A stretch of DNA of 37,655 bases from Chara braunii (taxonomy: Eukaryota > Streptophyta > Charophyceae > Charales > Characeae). The notes beneath the pieces were generated by a model, which did no database searches, had not been told where the DNA came from, and saw only the letters and a program-made list of their open reading frames with translations. Within the stretch, counting starts at the first letter, position 1, and each line of letters opens with the position of its first letter. The DNA is taken from the NCBI GenBank assembly GCA_003427395.1, contig BFEA01000261.1, positions 1,328,498-1,366,152 of the forward strand, given 5' to 3'. Below, piece after piece: positions 1 through 8,861 of the stretch. Made by a program: the position numbers and the translations under genes.

Positions 1-30
<30 letters not shown>
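1..30. repeat. (GA)n microsatellite at window edge
   Basis: Pure AG dinucleotide run, cut by the window start, so its full length is unknown. Confidence 0.95.
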
Positions 31-32
<2 letters not shown>

Positions 33-162
33 GACAAAGGTGAGGAGACAAGCCATAGCTGGCAAGGAGAGAAGGGAAGTCAGCCATAGACAAGCTCAGG
101 AACGAGGAGAGAGAGGTTGACGAAGAGGAAGGAGCCGCCATAGTCAAACATCAGAGAGCAAG

Positions 163-262
163 CATTGACCGGCATTGACCAGGGATCGACCAGCGTTGAC
201 CAGAGGTTTGACTGGGGGTTGACCGACGTTGACCAGCAAGCATTTACCGGTGCCCATTGACC
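163..262 (+). repeat. Cluster of TTGACC motifs
   Basis: Six exact TTGACC hexamers plus variants (TCGACC, TTGACT) lie within 100 bp at irregular spacing, often as CRTTGACCRG. In plants TTGAC(C/T) is the core of the W-box bound by WRKY factors. The cluster lies about 700 bp upstream of the decayed gag, so it may belong to the regulatory part of that retrotransposon (LTR or leader). Regulatory function is inference; it could equally be a degenerate tandem repeat. Confidence 0.5.
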
Positions 263-968
263 AAACTGGAGTGGGGAGCGAGGAGCGGTATAATCCCTTC
301 AAGCCCTAGCCCTTGTCCCTCAAGCCCTGTGAATGTTGCACACTCACCTTGGTACTTGCTGAGAGACTATCATCTCTTTCTGCATTGAGTCACTCCTGTC
401 TAGGTCGATAAGCTCTGTGGATGTGGTCTGATAGAGGCTGTGAGTCAGTTTCTGCGCTGGACTCTGTAGGGGTGAGGTGTAGCTGATGCTAGACGACCTG
501 GGAAAACACCCCAAGGACCGGTACAGACCAGCAGGTTGCTCTGGGTGGTACACTATACCTGAACTCCGAGCTGCAGGGCGGGTGACCAGTCTGTTTAAGT
601 TTTGAGAGGTCTTTGGCTGTGATCGTTGTCCTGACTACGACGTTAAATAATACCTGAGGAGTTATGGGGGATCTCCTTAACTGCCTCCTGATCAGCCAAT
701 AGTCCTGTGGTGACAGACTAGTAGCTTAGGCTAGAATCGTATAGTTGACAGAGGGTCAATCTGAAGCTGAAGCCAGGTGGGATTGGACTGTGGGTGCAAG
801 GGCACCCGACGGCTGTGGAAAGACTGGACTGTCGTTACAAAAGCATCTGAAGGCTGTGGTAACCTGGCTGAAGTGGAGGAGAGACCTCTGTAGTCCTTTA
901 GAAAGTCAGTGCTTAGGCGGTGGGTCTAAGTGTTGAGCGGAATCGATTGTGATTGTGCCCCGATCAAC
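263..968. other. Presumed retrotransposon leader, no gene
   Basis: No supported ORF or RNA gene. It lies between the TTGACC cluster and the gag start and is probably the LTR end and/or untranslated leader of the same element, but I could not define an LTR boundary, a primer-binding site or a polypurine tract. Confidence 0.35.
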
Positions 969-1559
969 ATGGTGACTACCAAGTCCGGAGCCAGACTCGC
1001 CCATATAGTAAGGAACAGGAAGAGAAGGCCGCCGCTATTCTCAAAGACAGAAGGAGAAAAAAGAAACGGCTCTGGAGAAAGAAGCCAAGAAATTGGCCTT
1101 GATGGAGGAAGAAGCGGCCAAAAAGAAGCAGATGGAGGAGATGGGGAAATGGAAGAGCGAGCATAAGGCGATGCTGGCTGCTGTAAAAGCAGCAGCAGCA
1201 GCAGCAGCAGCAGAAGAAGAAGAAGAAGAAGAAGAAAGCAAGAAGTTGAAGAAGAAGAAGAATTTGAAGGCGAAGTCTGTGCACTGCCGATACCCCTGTG
1301 CCGGCGCCCCCTCCTGCACCCGTAGAACAGAGAAATTTTGTACTGGCGCAATTGAGGGTGCTAAGATGGCGACCCTCGAAGAGGAGGAACCGCGGCCACG
1401 CCGCGAACAAGTCAAAGCCCGTTTCCCTGAGCCTTACAGCGGAAAGAAGGGGGAGGACTTTGACAATTGGGAAGCTAACGTAAAGTCCTACATGTATTTG
1501 CAGGACATAGCTCCCAAGGACCATCTCTTGAAAGCCTTCCAAGCTTTGAATTATGAAGG
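969..1559 (+). pseudogene. Decayed LTR-retrotransposon gag (5' part)
   Basis: This is a remnant of a capsid-type gag, probably Ty3/gypsy-like. The likely start is the ATG at 969 (MVTTKSGARLA). The frame is then broken at about 1001, again at about 1055, and apparently once more in the Pro/Cys-rich stretch around 1275-1360, so no single frame encodes the protein. Readable parts in order are a Lys/Glu-rich coiled-coil-like region, an Ala tract from (AGC)n at about 1187-1211, a Glu tract from (GAA)n at about 1212-1236, a Lys-rich stretch, and the start of the gag core with FPEPYSGKK (about 1423-1449) and NWEANVKSY (about 1468-1494). The core stops where a U6-like sequence joins at about 1560. 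No nucleocapsid zinc knuckle, protease, reverse transcriptase or integrase follows. The assignment rests on motif style and composition, not on a database match. Confidence 0.75.
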
Positions 1560-1640
1560 TGGGCACATCCCTTAAAATTGCAACGATACAAAGAACGATG
1601 AGCATAGCCCCTGCGCAAGAATGACACGCATAAATTTAAA
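1560..1640 (+). pseudogene. U6 snRNA retrocopy, diverged, lacks 5' end
   Basis: The segment follows U6 snRNA from its GGGACATCC region, through an ACGATACA...AGCAT block, to CCCCTGCGCAAGAATGACACGC, with several substitutions (for example AAAGAACGATGAGCAT where U6 has AGAGAAGATTAGCAT). It interrupts the gag core and is followed directly by a second copy of a gag segment. There is no U6 upstream promoter element and no clean T-run terminator, so it is not a functional gene. Confidence 0.8.
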
Positions 1641-1860
1641 AAGAAAAGTCTGTGCACTGCCAATACCCCTGTGCAGGCGCCCCCTCCTGCACCCCGCCCC
1701 ATCAGCATGAGAGCATTTTTGCCCAGGAGGCCAGGGTCGGTATAAAGATCCGGTTCCACGAATGTAGATGGGGGAGAACAGGTGCTTCAGTACTGTGAAG
1801 CCGTTCTTGTGCGACTCATGCACTTCTTCCCTCTCTGTTAGCGCTGTTTCAAAAATCTCT
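1641..1860 (+). repeat. Second copy of a gag segment, then unassigned DNA
   Basis: Positions about 1645-1696 nearly repeat about 1273-1322 (AAGTCTGTGCACTGCC ... CCCCTCCTGCACCC). With the U6 copy just before it, this looks like a U6-gag chimera or a rearranged duplication. A GTATAAAGATCC motif follows at about 1739; a similar GTATAAAGGTCC occurs at about 4830, so both may be fragments of one LTR-type promoter. Confidence 0.6.
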
Positions 1861-1863
1861 TAC

Positions 1864-2351
1864 CCCTGTGTTGTGCCGTTCCTGGAGATCTTTCCGTGGG
1901 GATATGGGACCTGGTCCCTCTGAGGAGCCACAGAATAGTATCCTGTAGCAGTGATGCTGTTGTGCCATGCCCAACACGAAAGAAGAAACATCAGGCGACT
2001 CATCACTGGCCGCTTGATCGGGCGTTCATGATAGAGCAATTCAGAAACAAAAAGTGAAGCGAGTAAATAGTCGGCAAGTCTCATGGTGAAGGACAGAGGC
2101 GCAGACGGTGGTGGAATACTGAATACCGTTCCATCTGTCTCAACTCGTATTATGCTATGAGACCTTGGATTTTGCGGGAAAAGCTTCTGCATCTGCATCG
2201 CCAATCTAATGGTCATGCTCATATTTTTAACGGAAAACTCTGGAAGAGCAGATCGAGGACAAAGTTCAACTGCTCGTCCAGTAGGTGAAAACGCAAGCGA
2301 AATCGTAAGAAAACTCAAAGCCAAAACAAGCCCTGGGCAAAGAACGCGCAT
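1864..2351 (-). CDS. Hypothetical exon with signal-peptide-like start
   Basis: The stop-free minus-strand frame extends to 2477, but its upstream part runs into a repeat-like TAAACCACC motif. I therefore prefer the Met at 2351, which opens with MR followed by a hydrophobic VLCPGLVLALSFLTISLAF stretch and a plausible cleavage zone, like a secretory signal peptide. About 163 codons follow, without low complexity, and reach a stop at 1860-1862. Just before the stop the minus strand reads CAGGG|GTAAGAG, a good 5' splice site, so the frame could continue by splicing; I found no convincing next exon. I do not recognise the family. A frame this long can occur by chance in a 37-kb window, so this is only a candidate. 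Nearby features are a decayed gag below and a palindromic MITE above. Confidence 0.3.
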
Positions 2352-2753
2352 GCTAACCCCTGCTGTGACCCAGTAGGCCCAAGACTTTTTAATGTTCGAA
2401 GCTCCAGGATTGGGAAAACCAATCCGTTTGTTAAAATAGGTCCGCGATAAGTGGTGGTTTAAAACCTGGCCAAGCAAGATTTGAAATTGACGACATGGTT
2501 TTTACTGTGCACATCACAGTAGGCTTAAGCAGAGCGAATGCGCACGGTACAGTGGCCACGTATCAAAAGGCCACTCTTCTCGAGACCAATGATTTTCAAA
2601 TGCCTGACCTTCAGTCTATCCACAACAGCTGAATTTTCAGAGACAAGTATTAAATTATTAATACTATTATTAAACCACCACTCCAACGGCTCCAGCACTG
2701 TAAATTTTACTCCTGTTCAAGTACTGAGGCAAATCTTCAGTGCCTACCGTCTT

Positions 2754-2844
2754 CACCCGAATAGAACGCCCCGCCACTATCGCTGCATCTGGACTGAAAA
2801 ATGCCCCAAATACAGCTATAATGACCGGGCGTTCTATTCAGGTG
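2754..2844. mobile_element. Palindromic MITE, family E (copy 1)
   Basis: The ends CACCCGAATAGAACGCC and GGCGTTCTATTCAGGTG are inverted repeats. The interior is also an imperfect palindrome (TATCGCTGCATCTGG against CCAAATACAGCTATA), so the whole 91 bp can fold into one hairpin. Related copies lie at 26422-26521 and 30909-31011, with a fragment at 31113-31160. Confidence 0.8.
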
Positions 2845-3408
2845 CAGACAGTACGCCCAGCAGAGGTTTAGTGGGAAAGGGCTACCACCTTCATTTTTCC
2901 AAAGGACTGCACTGTGGATTTAAGGTTCATCAAAGTGCATTTTCCGATTTGTCAATTTAGCTTTGGATGGACTGGTGATCTAAACAACCAGTACCTGGCT
3001 CAGCTATTCTTCCAAAGCTGGGCCGCTGATTCACTGCAACCTTCGGGGTTTGGGTTTGCCGTCAATGAATTTTGAAAGGAAAATGAGAGAGAGTGAAATG
3101 ACAGCAATCCAGAGTGCAAAATCACAAGTCCAACGCTGTCCAGAAAGTAGTAATGCACTGATATTCCACCAATGGAGAACCAAAGCACTGAATCCGAATG
3201 TCAATGGGAGCATACTCTCGCCACCACCAACATATGTATCCAGAGTCCTTCCTCCTACTTAAGCTCAGTGCCCAGACTACGATCACACAGCTTACTAGCA
3301 GCCAACGAATTGACAATGCATCCTGTTGACATCAGTAGCAGAACCGAAGTCCATATGTCAACCCCTGTAGACCATCGCCAAGACCAGGTACGTGCCCTCA
3401 CATCATCA

Positions 3409-3410
<2 letters not shown>
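2845..3410. other. Unassigned intergenic DNA
   Basis: No supported gene, RNA or inverted-repeat element. Overlapping short frames on both strands show no recognisable motif. Confidence 0.5.
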
Positions 3411-3497
<87 letters not shown>

Positions 3498-3500
3498 ACN

Positions 3501-3547
<47 letters not shown>
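3411..3547. repeat. Compound (CT)n(CA)n microsatellite
   Basis: (CT)n runs to about 3472 and switches to (CA)n through 3547, with one ambiguous base at 3500. The His-Thr and Ser-Leu reading frames here are products of the repeat. Confidence 0.97.
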
Positions 3548-3550
<3 letters not shown>

Positions 3551-3604
3551 ACTTCATCACCCACGTCTTCTCCCTCTACTTCATCACCCACGTCTTCTCC
3601 TTAT
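3551..3604. repeat. 27-bp tandem duplication
   Basis: ACTTCATCACCCACGTCTTC plus seven bases occurs twice head to tail, directly after the (CA)n tract. Confidence 0.9.
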
Positions 3605-3809
3605 ACACGAAGACCACCACCACCTCCACTGGCTATGTCCAAGCCGAGCCCGCCCACGAGGGCTGGCTATGACGCTGTCCTCAGCAGCGCCCTTCCTCTC
3701 GCACGACCGCGCACACACTTGGCCCTAACGCTAACGCAGCAGTCCGCAAGTGCTAGCTCGAGCAGCACTGCCGCATCTGCACGCAAGTGCCCCAAAGGAC
3801 CTTCCCTCG

Positions 3810-3843
3810 GCCAGGCACTTCGCTATATGCGAAGTGGCCTGGC
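3810..3843. repeat. Short strong hairpin
   Basis: GCCAGGCACTTCGC pairs with GCGAAGTGGCCTGGC (one bulge) around a TATAT loop. It is too short to place in a family here. Confidence 0.65.
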
Positions 3844-3845
3844 TG

Positions 3846-5050
3846 GTTGCTGCCTGGCCTGCCTCGCTTGTTTCTTGAAGCTTCAGGTTGGGCCAAAGTG
3901 TCTGCGCCCAAGCCCGTTCAGACAGCGCCCTGGGAACAAATTGGTTAGGCATCCTATTCCCTATCATTTTCATTTTTCTTCAACACCACCCATGATTGGA
4001 GGTGTTCACAGCATCTTTATTGTCTGAGCTTCCCAAAACGTTAAGCTCCGCTGCATTCCCAAAATGGTCTCAAAAACTTTCCTCCCTCCCAAAAAAAAGA
4101 AAAGAAAAAGAGTCTCAAAATGATTATCATTTATAGCTGTGCTCTTCTGTTACATGCCTGACAAGATTCTCTGAGTCGCATTCAATACCACAGTAGGGTC
4201 AGTGAGGCAGATAGCACAAATAGGTAAGTGATGATTGCCCTGGCCCATTTTCCAAAAAGATCGTGGCTTTTGGGCACAAATTCTCCGGTTACACATACAC
4301 TAAGTATGACAGGAGTGAATATTTAAAAAAACTGATGCCAGTGCAATTACCTCTGCTTTATTTCCCTTCGCATGCAGCGGCACAGTTCTTGTCCTCCTCT
4401 ACTGACTACTCCTGCCATGCTATATATATCCAGATTTCCGGGCATTCCAGTCTTAACTTTTGCTCTTCTTTCCACAAATGGCCACATCTAACATTTTTTT
4501 TGCATGCAGCTCGCAGTTTGTTCCTGGAACGAGACTGGGTCCTCAAACTTTCATACCATCCCCTCTTCCGCTGAGCTATTTATGTTCTCTGTAGGCACTT
4601 ATGAATACAGCAAGGGGCTACAGGCCAGTGGTGGGCACATGACGTCAGCGGCCACTTGAAGACATGCATGTAGGACTAAGAGTTGGAAAAACGGGCCAAG
4701 GTCACCTCATTGTTAAACTGATCCACTCAAAATATAAGTCGACTCCCAGCAAGAAAACAACGATACTATCATCGTAATAACATACTAGGCTGGTCCCCAG
4801 GCGGCCCGGCTGGGGGAAGCTCGCCTGGGTATAAAGGTCCCGGGCAGCCCCAGCGCACAATATAAAAAAAAAAAAAAAAAATTCACAAAAATCTGAGAAA
4901 AAAATATGTTGTAAAACATACAGTAGACGCAACTTTTGGTTGAGGGTCCCCTCGAAATTCCTTATTAATTTCAAGATAAAAATAAAAGTAAACGAGGAGA
5001 AATGAGGTAAGATATACAGTCATATACCCTTTTAAACCCCTCTAGTCACC
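3846..5050. other. Unassigned intergenic DNA
   Basis: No gene recognised. At about 4786-4857 there is a GC-rich block ending GCCTGGGTATAAAGGTCCC, resembling the GTATAAAGATCC block at about 1739; possibly an LTR promoter fragment. A_n runs occur at about 4863-4880. Confidence 0.4.
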
Positions 5051-5057
5051 TGTTTGA

Positions 5058-5160
5058 AGTACCTTTACACCCTCAAACACTCCTGGGAAACCCACCACCA
5101 AAATGGAAGGTACCTTTACACCCTCAAACACTCCTGGGAAACCCACCACCAAAATGGAAG
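5058..5160. repeat. 51-bp exact tandem duplication
   Basis: Two consecutive copies of a 51-bp unit beginning GTACCTTTACACCCTC. Since 51 is 17 codons, the minus-strand frame repeats a 17-residue peptide, but no gene context supports translation. Confidence 0.9.
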
Positions 5161-5324
5161 GTAAGGCCAGATTCTGACTGCTCAGACCGAGTGCAGTCCT
5201 GGACTCAGTTTCTTTTTTGTGCAAATCCTTCCCTCTTTTTTGACCCGCCTGGTTTTGCCGGGTGAGCCCCCCCAGCCCACCTGGCCTGGGCATGCCTGGC
5301 GGGGTGACGGCCCAGCCTAGATAA

Positions 5325-5370
<46 letters not shown>

Positions 5371-5590
5371 TAAAATTAATAATAAAATAAAATAACAATA
5401 ATATAAAATTAATAATAAAATAAAATAAAATAATATAAAAGTAATAATAATAATAATATAAAAAATAATAAAATAATAAAATAACAATAATATAAAATTA
5501 ATAATAAAATAAAATAAAATAATATAAAAGTAATAATAATAATAATATAAAAAATAATAAAATAATAATAATATAAGAGTAATAATAAAT
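5325..5590. repeat. AT-rich (ATA)n tract with 89-bp duplication
   Basis: (AATAAT)n passes into A/T-only sequence in which a block starting at about 5392 is repeated from about 5481 (period about 89 bp). Leu/Tyr/Ile-only reading frames here are artefacts. Confidence 0.9.
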
Positions 5591-5626
5591 TCCAACGGCT
5601 CACACAGGCTCCTCTCTGTTTGTTTG

Positions 5627-5703
5627 AACCGCATACACTTTTTTTTTGTTTTGTTTTTGCGGACCATTTCTCAACTTATGCATGTCATCCTTGTGCAGGG
5701 GGC

Positions 5704-5735
<32 letters not shown>

Positions 5736-5767
5736 ATGGATGTCCCAAAGGAAAACCGCATACGCTT
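5627..5767 (-). mobile_element. Retroposed U6 snRNA unit with A tail and TSD
   Basis: The whole insertion is bounded by direct repeats AACCGCATACACTT (5627-5640) and AACCGCATACGCTT (5754-5767), 14 bp with one mismatch. In minus orientation it reads duplication, U6, an A-rich tail (GCAAAAACAAAACAAAAA...), duplication. This is the signature of LINE-type retroposition rather than a transcribed snRNA locus. Confidence 0.85.
5655..5751 (-). pseudogene. U6 snRNA retrocopy, nearly full length
   Basis: The minus strand reads GGGACATCC..TTAAAATTGG, AACGATACAGAGAAGATTAG, CATGC, CCCCTGCACAAGGATGACAT and GAGAAATGGTCC, the conserved U6 core including the ACAGAGA box. Substitutions relative to typical U6 (such as TGCACAAGG for TGCGCAAGG) and an A-rich tail instead of a T-run terminator mark it as a retrocopy. 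Confidence 0.88.
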
Positions 5768-6248
5768 TCTATTTGAGTTTTTGCAAGAGCAACTTTACGA
5801 TGTTGAGCTAGTGGTGGGTGCGAACATATACCTACAGGGCAACATATGGTCATCCAAAATCCAAATAGAAATCATGTGTTCTATTCCAGTACAAACAAGT
5901 ACAACACATATGGGCTCTGTTTGAAATGCCCTTTTGTTGAAAAAAAAAAGTTCACGGAAACTGTTTTTTGGGGAAATTTGAACACGGCACATACGCATTA
6001 TGTTTTGGAGAAGATGGTAGGACTAAAGGACTACATCAGGAAACAGTGCGACTGTGCAGAAGCGCCAGAATTATTAGTCCAGCAACAGCCACACATAGAG
6101 CAGTAGGGAAGTCTTATTGCTAGTGGCAGAGGAGAGAGTCTCCAATGTCAGACCTCAATCAGCAACATCCAGAGAATCAGAAGGTTGTGAGGTTTGATAT
6201 TTGCATCCGTCTACTACAAAGGCCTTGGGGAGGGTATTGCCACCCTCA
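5768..6248. other. Unassigned intergenic DNA
   Basis: No gene, RNA or repeat structure recognised between the U6 retrocopy and the (GA)n region. Confidence 0.4.
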
Positions 6249-6276
6249 CTGATTTTCCTTGCATGAGAGCAAGCAC

Positions 6277-6367
<91 letters not shown>

Positions 6368-6368
6368 N

Positions 6369-6444
<76 letters not shown>

Positions 6445-6497
6445 CCCATAGCTGTGCACAACACCTCTCTGACTTTCCTTGTATGAGAGCAAGCATT

Positions 6498-6529
<32 letters not shown>
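6249..6529. repeat. Long (GA)n microsatellite within a duplicated unit
   Basis: (GA)n spans 6281-6442 with one ambiguous base at 6368, and a second (GA)n spans about 6500-6529. Each tract is preceded by the same unique sequence (CTGAYTTTCCTTGYATGAGA), at 6249 and 6470, so leader plus microsatellite was duplicated in tandem. True tract length is uncertain across the N. Confidence 0.93.
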
Positions 6530-6531
<2 letters not shown>

Positions 6532-7252
6532 CTCTACTTTCCTCTTCAACCCTTCCACACTTGCGTGCGCTGGTGTGAGCCACAGGCAGGACAGAGAAAC
6601 TGTTTGGCATTGCCATCCTGTTGTGTTCACCAGGTTTGGGCTGAAAACAGAGGATTGAACGAAGTGTTTCCTGACTTGTCCTCACATCCGGTCATGGTCT
6701 ACTTGGCATACCATACCACACTGGTTTTCCGCATCCTAGTCCCTAGATCGTTTTAGGGGGGTTCTTTAGTACCGGAAACTCTAAATTTTCGTTTTGTTCG
6801 TAAGAGAGCTTATGATTTTTTTAAACACTTCCGGAAAAGGAATAAATTTTGCAATAGTTGCACGAGCATTTTGGAGCATAGATTGAGACAAGCTCGAGGG
6901 CATGCATGCCTGCACATACCTTCGCTTCCTCCTCCATCCCTTTTCTTGCATAACTGGTCAAGCTGGTTGGCGATAGAATGCAGAAGGGTGTAACCAATGG
7001 ACGTAACCCGACGTGTAGAACTCATCTGGCAGCCCAACCCACCTGCCTGGCCCCCTCCCACCATCTTCCTCTGTCTTTCAACTGCCCCAGTACTTCTCTT
7101 CACCCCCTATTCTACATCTTCTACTCCTCTTCCCCCATTCTCTGCACCCCTATCGTTGCCCCAATGCACACTGCAAATTTGTCTACTTCTCACCTTCATG
7201 CTCTCTCTGGTCACCCAACCAAACAGACAAGGGGGAAGTGATGGCGCAGGCT
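6530..7252. other. Unassigned intergenic DNA
   Basis: No recognisable coding motif, RNA or inverted repeat. A pyrimidine-rich stretch lies at about 7040-7150. Confidence 0.4.
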
Positions 7253-7333
7253 GGTTGTGCGTGCAAGCTACGGTAAGTTCCGTCAGACTGGGGGAATATG
7301 GTTGTGTGTGCAAGCTACGGTACGTTCCGTCAG
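7253..7333. repeat. 47-bp period tandem duplication
   Basis: GTGCAAGCTACGGTAAGTTC... recurs as GTGCAAGCTACGGTACGTTC... 47 bp later, both followed by CGTCAG. Confidence 0.85.
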
Positions 7334-7516
7334 CAGGGCAGAAGGTTAGGGCAAGGGAGGAAGTTTGGTCAGCGTAGCTAGTTGTTCACATAATCCCTTA
7401 CACTCATGTGGCCTCCCCCACCGTGAGAAAATCTACTGCAAAGTTCAGTTCTTTCTCCCTCCCCTCTTTCCAGTCCGCGAATTTTTGAACAACACCCATT
7501 TCTCTCCGTATTTGTT

Positions 7517-7630
7517 ATTAACTGTTCTCCCCCGACCGGGCGCCGACGGATTCGTACCGCTCAAGTCTCTCCTTATCTATTAATTATTCTCACCCGACCA
7601 AGCGCCAACAGATTCATACAGCTCAAGTGG
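7517..7630. repeat. 62-bp period tandem duplication
   Basis: ATTAACTGTTCTCCCCCGAC and ATTAATTATTCTCACCCGAC start two diverged copies, each ending in GCTCAAGT. Confidence 0.8.
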
Positions 7631-7805
7631 GAGCACTTGGTTCGCTAATGTGCCTTGGACAACCACTGCAGACAGATGGAACTCAAGTTACAGATGTCGG
7701 TGATGCCACAAGGTGGGTCCATGTTCCCATCACCGCCTGATAATAAGATACACAGGCAAGGTGGTCTCAAGGTGAGGCACTCCCATGATCAGAAATCTTG
7801 TCCTA

Positions 7806-8036
7806 CAACAGCGATTTCGTAAGAACGGACATTTCATATTTTTTGAACAAAATTGAAACCCACTTATTTGGCCCAAAAAATATCACCGTGAATCTCCTAT
7901 TTGGATTTTATCGAAGTTCAGGTACATCCAAGGGGGACCCTAAGGAGCTAAGACCGTGACATTTTCAGGGCCAAATAAGTGGGTTTCTATTTCGTTCAAG
8001 AAATATAAAATGTCCGTTTTAACGAAATCTCTGTTC
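7806..8036. mobile_element. Long-TIR MITE, pogo/Tc1-mariner-like, TA flanks
   Basis: Inverted repeats of about 75 bp (left AACAGCGATTTCGTAAGAAC, right arm reverse-complemented AACAGAGATTTCGTTAAAAC) both run through CGGACATTT to CCCACTTATTTGGCCC. The ends abut TA at 7804-7805 and 8037-8038, the Tc1/mariner target duplication. GATTTCGTTA-AACGGACA resembles ends I know from pogo/Tigger elements. No transposase frame is present, so it is non-autonomous. Confidence 0.75.
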
Positions 8037-8038
8037 TA

Positions 8039-8395
8039 CAAGGTCTGAAGTGCTGTGCAGCTTCTGCCAGCAGCGATCACAACTGATGTAAGAGGGTCAG
8101 CGACCTAATTTCTACTTGTGGCCATTTGTGGACAGCAATTCTTCCCACTTGCCCTGCAAGTTTTTGAATTGACTCTTTTCTTAACTCCTGCCTTCCCACT
8201 TCTTCGCACATTCGCTTTGGGACTCAATTTGTGGATGTTTAGGCAAAAGGCCTTCTCTTTCCATTTGTGTGAAGTTTCCACTGTGGCAGTCAGACGACGC
8301 CATTATTTAACTTGTCTGCATGCAGTTGTGCACTCCTTCGCTTTGCCGATTCATTGGCTCAGGCATGTTTCTATCCTGTAACTCGTCATTGCATA
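8039..8395. other. Unassigned intergenic DNA
   Basis: A plus-strand frame of 87 codons (8118-8381) exists but has no recognisable motif. Nothing else is seen. Confidence 0.35.
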
Positions 8396-8398
8396 CTT

Positions 8399-8570
8399 TT
8401 TTACCGCCGCCGGCAATCTTATCAATTTATTATACTCGATCAATTAGAATCTTATCAATTTATTATTATATTCTCTATTTCATCAAATTCACTGAATAGA
8501 AAAAAAAAATATACAACATATGTATATAGAGAGAGAGGAACTAGAGGAAAGATTTTACCGCCGCCGGTAA
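8399..8570. repeat. Direct repeats TTTTACCGCCGCCGG flanking AT-rich DNA
   Basis: TTTTACCGCCGCCGGCAA (from 8399) and TTTTACCGCCGCCGGTAA (8553-8570) flank about 140 bp of AT-rich sequence that itself contains TCTTATCAATTTATTATA twice. It could be an insertion with a long target duplication or a local duplication; undecided. Confidence 0.6.
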
Positions 8571-8699
8571 CTGTTCCGAGAGGATCTTCACAGTTAAACA
8601 ACCAGTTAGTCTAAGACCACTTTCTTCTGACGTCGTTCGCTGCCTGGCCTGAATAAAAAAAAACTGACAAGGGCACGAAATTGCTAGGCGGTGGCAGTC

Positions 8700-8861
8700 T
8701 TTAAACCGCCAGTACTTCCGCAAGTCGCGCCTCGTTTACGGCCAGCCAAACGACAAAACGGCAATGTTTCCACTTGACGTTTTTACTAGCCCTCAAGCCC
8801 GTTCGTCCCTGAAGTCGCGGCCGTAGCCGAGCCGCGCCTTTTGGAAGTACTGGTGGTTTAA
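8700..8861. mobile_element. MITE, family G (copy 1), TTAA flanks
   Basis: The ends TTTAAACCGCCAGTACTTCC and GGAAGTACTGGTGGTTTAA are inverted repeats, and GCCTCG / CGAGCC pairs further in. If the element proper is ACCGCCAG...CTGGTGGT it is flanked by TTAA on both sides, as for piggyBac or Kolobok elements. TTAA could instead be part of the inverted repeat. A relative lies at 9839-9984. Confidence 0.7.

Noticed and set aside
976-1605. Long minus-strand frames rich in Leu, Phe or Cys opposite gag
   Set aside because: They are the complement of the (AGC)n and (GAA)n tracts coding Ala and Glu in gag.
3172-4027. Frames with Ser-Leu, His-Thr or Cys-Val repeats
   Set aside because: Translation of the (CT)n(CA)n microsatellite; no domain outside it.
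5317-5667. Tyr/Leu/Ile-only membrane-like frame
   Set aside because: Product of A/T-only repeat DNA; the hydrophobic appearance has no meaning.
6155-6685. Arg-Glu and Ser-Leu repeat frames
   Set aside because: Translation of (GA)n, with an N inside.
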